Part shown: positions 63,546 to 64,000 of the stretch, in pieces
Layout of the letters: each line of letters starts with the position of its first letter
Numbering within the stretch: position 1 is the stretch's first letter
From: JANWWM01 sp046292465
Lineage (GTDB): Bacteria > Bacteroidota > Chlorobiia > Chlorobiales > Thermochlorobacteraceae
Assembly: GCA_046292465.1 (NCBI GenBank)
Contig: JBKBRB010000012.1
Span: forward strand, 17,755 to 81,754
DNA: 64,000 nt
Reading direction: 5' to 3'
Program-made: the position numbers and the translations under genes
The notes under the pieces: model-generated
Seen by the model: only the letters and a program-made list of their open reading frames with translations
Told to the model about the DNA's origin: nothing
The model's database searches: none

Positions 63546-64000
63546 TTAAGATGACAATGCCAGTTGTGTAGTGCCGTGTGCAGGTAAAAGTGCCGCGATA
63601 ATATCGTCAAGTGAATACGGTTTCGTTAAAACCTGCATTGCGCCGAATCCATTCAGTCGCATCTTCTGCTCATTCTCCAAATAGCCAGTGCCAATCACAA
63701 CCTTCGCAGTTGAGTCTATCTCGCGCAAGGCTTTCAAGACTTGCTCACCACTGATGTCTGGCATGTTCAAATCCAAAATCACGAACAAATTTTCTTTCGG
63801 CAGCGTGCGGAAGGCGTCAATGCCTGAACGCCCATTCTCCGCTACCGTAACCTCTGCGCCAAACTCGCTCAAATACTCCGCAAGCATCTCGCGAATTTGC
63901 ACTTCATCATCAATTACAAGAACATGAACCCCTGAAAGATCAATCGATTGACTATCCTTTTGCACCGACGGTTCTTGCTGAACTGTGCTGATTGCAGGAA
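63546..64000 (-). CDS. Receiver domain, probably C-terminal part of a hybrid kinase (partial)
   Basis: The frame is open from the window edge to a TAA at 63546. The visible ~150 residues contain a full receiver domain: DDE acidic pocket, phospho-acceptor Asp in FVILDLNMPD, and Lys in VLTKPYSLD. The segment before it (EPSVQKDSQSIDLSG) looks like an interdomain linker. A GTG at 63965 could start a stand-alone regulator, but the open frame and linker make it more likely to be the receiver end of a larger hybrid histidine kinase lying outside the window. Confidence 0.72.
   Translation of the reverse strand, partial: PAISTVQQEPSVQKDSQSIDLSGVHVLVIDDEVQIREMLAEYLSEFGAEVTVAENGRSGIDAFRTLPKENLFVILDLNMPDISGEQVLKALREIDSTAKVVIGTGYLENEQKMRLNGFGAMQVLTKPYSLDDIIAALLPAHGTTQLALSS

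Overview
The window is 64 kb of ordinary bacterial chromosome, roughly 45-48% G+C by eye and densely packed on both strands. The best taxonomic reading is a member of the Chlorobiota, probably near Chloroherpeton / Thermochlorobacter. The evidence is a chlorosome-type [2Fe-2S] envelope protein candidate (19755-20567), a type IX secretion sorting-domain protein (51088-51888), two internal-amidohydrolase paralogues of the kind found in Bacteroidota/Chlorobiota, and accessory families (DUF29, Uma2, Rpn/DUF2887) common in phototrophs. An oxygen-dependent-type protoporphyrinogen oxidase and the NADH-input subunits NuoE and NuoF fit an organism able to live with oxygen. This assignment is inference; no rRNA or tRNA gene is present.

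Layout. 1-10.4 kb: a signalling-rich block with a roadblock-domain protein, an STAS protein, trigger factor, MeaB, a SiaB-SiaC-histidine kinase-lipoprotein operon, RidA and a TPR histidine kinase. 10.5-13.9 kb: LspA, an OppC-type permease coupled to a YhcH-family protein, and class I aldolase. 13.9-14.56 kb: a 670-bp intergenic region holding a terminator and three copies of an unusual hairpin element. 14.56-17.7 kb: two coupled amidohydrolases (the second degenerate) and MscL. 17.7-24.4 kb, minus strand: alanine dehydrogenase, SdhB, the chlorosome-like ferredoxin protein, AsnB, a secreted protein and AroC. 24.5-34.1 kb: MoaA, HemG-type PPO, RodA, Era, RelA/SpoT, formate-THF ligase and an Rpn-family nuclease. 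34.1-50.3 kb: a giant alpha-2-macroglobulin lipoprotein, GH3, RluE, a MacB-like permease, a second Rpn protein, DinB, a LytTR regulator, a nucleotidyltransferase pair, penicillin acylase and RuvC. 50.3-54 kb: prephenate dehydratase, the sorting-domain protein, a small membrane protein and a HerA-like ATPase. 54-62.9 kb: nuoF and nuoE, separated by about 7 kb of accessory genes (three DUF29, Uma2, a cobalamin-binding protein, and a zinc-ribbon/SPFH pair split by an ATPase-TOPRIM gene on the opposite strand). 62.9-64 kb: a gene-poor stretch and a receiver domain running off the window.

How the genes fit together. Housekeeping genes (tig, lspA, era, relA, rodA, aroC, pheA, moaA, ruvC) are scattered rather than in large operons. 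The signalling genes at the left end look like a partner-switch/phosphorelay module: STAS protein, SiaB kinase, SiaC substrate and kinases without sensor domains. NuoE and NuoF are present without NuoG nearby.

The most unusual signal is the triplicated hairpin element at 13989-14406. Its core is conserved, its outer arms differ completely between copies yet stay self-complementary, and its imperfect pairs become G-U pairs on the minus strand. That is the pattern expected of a structured RNA. I do not recognise it as a known class.
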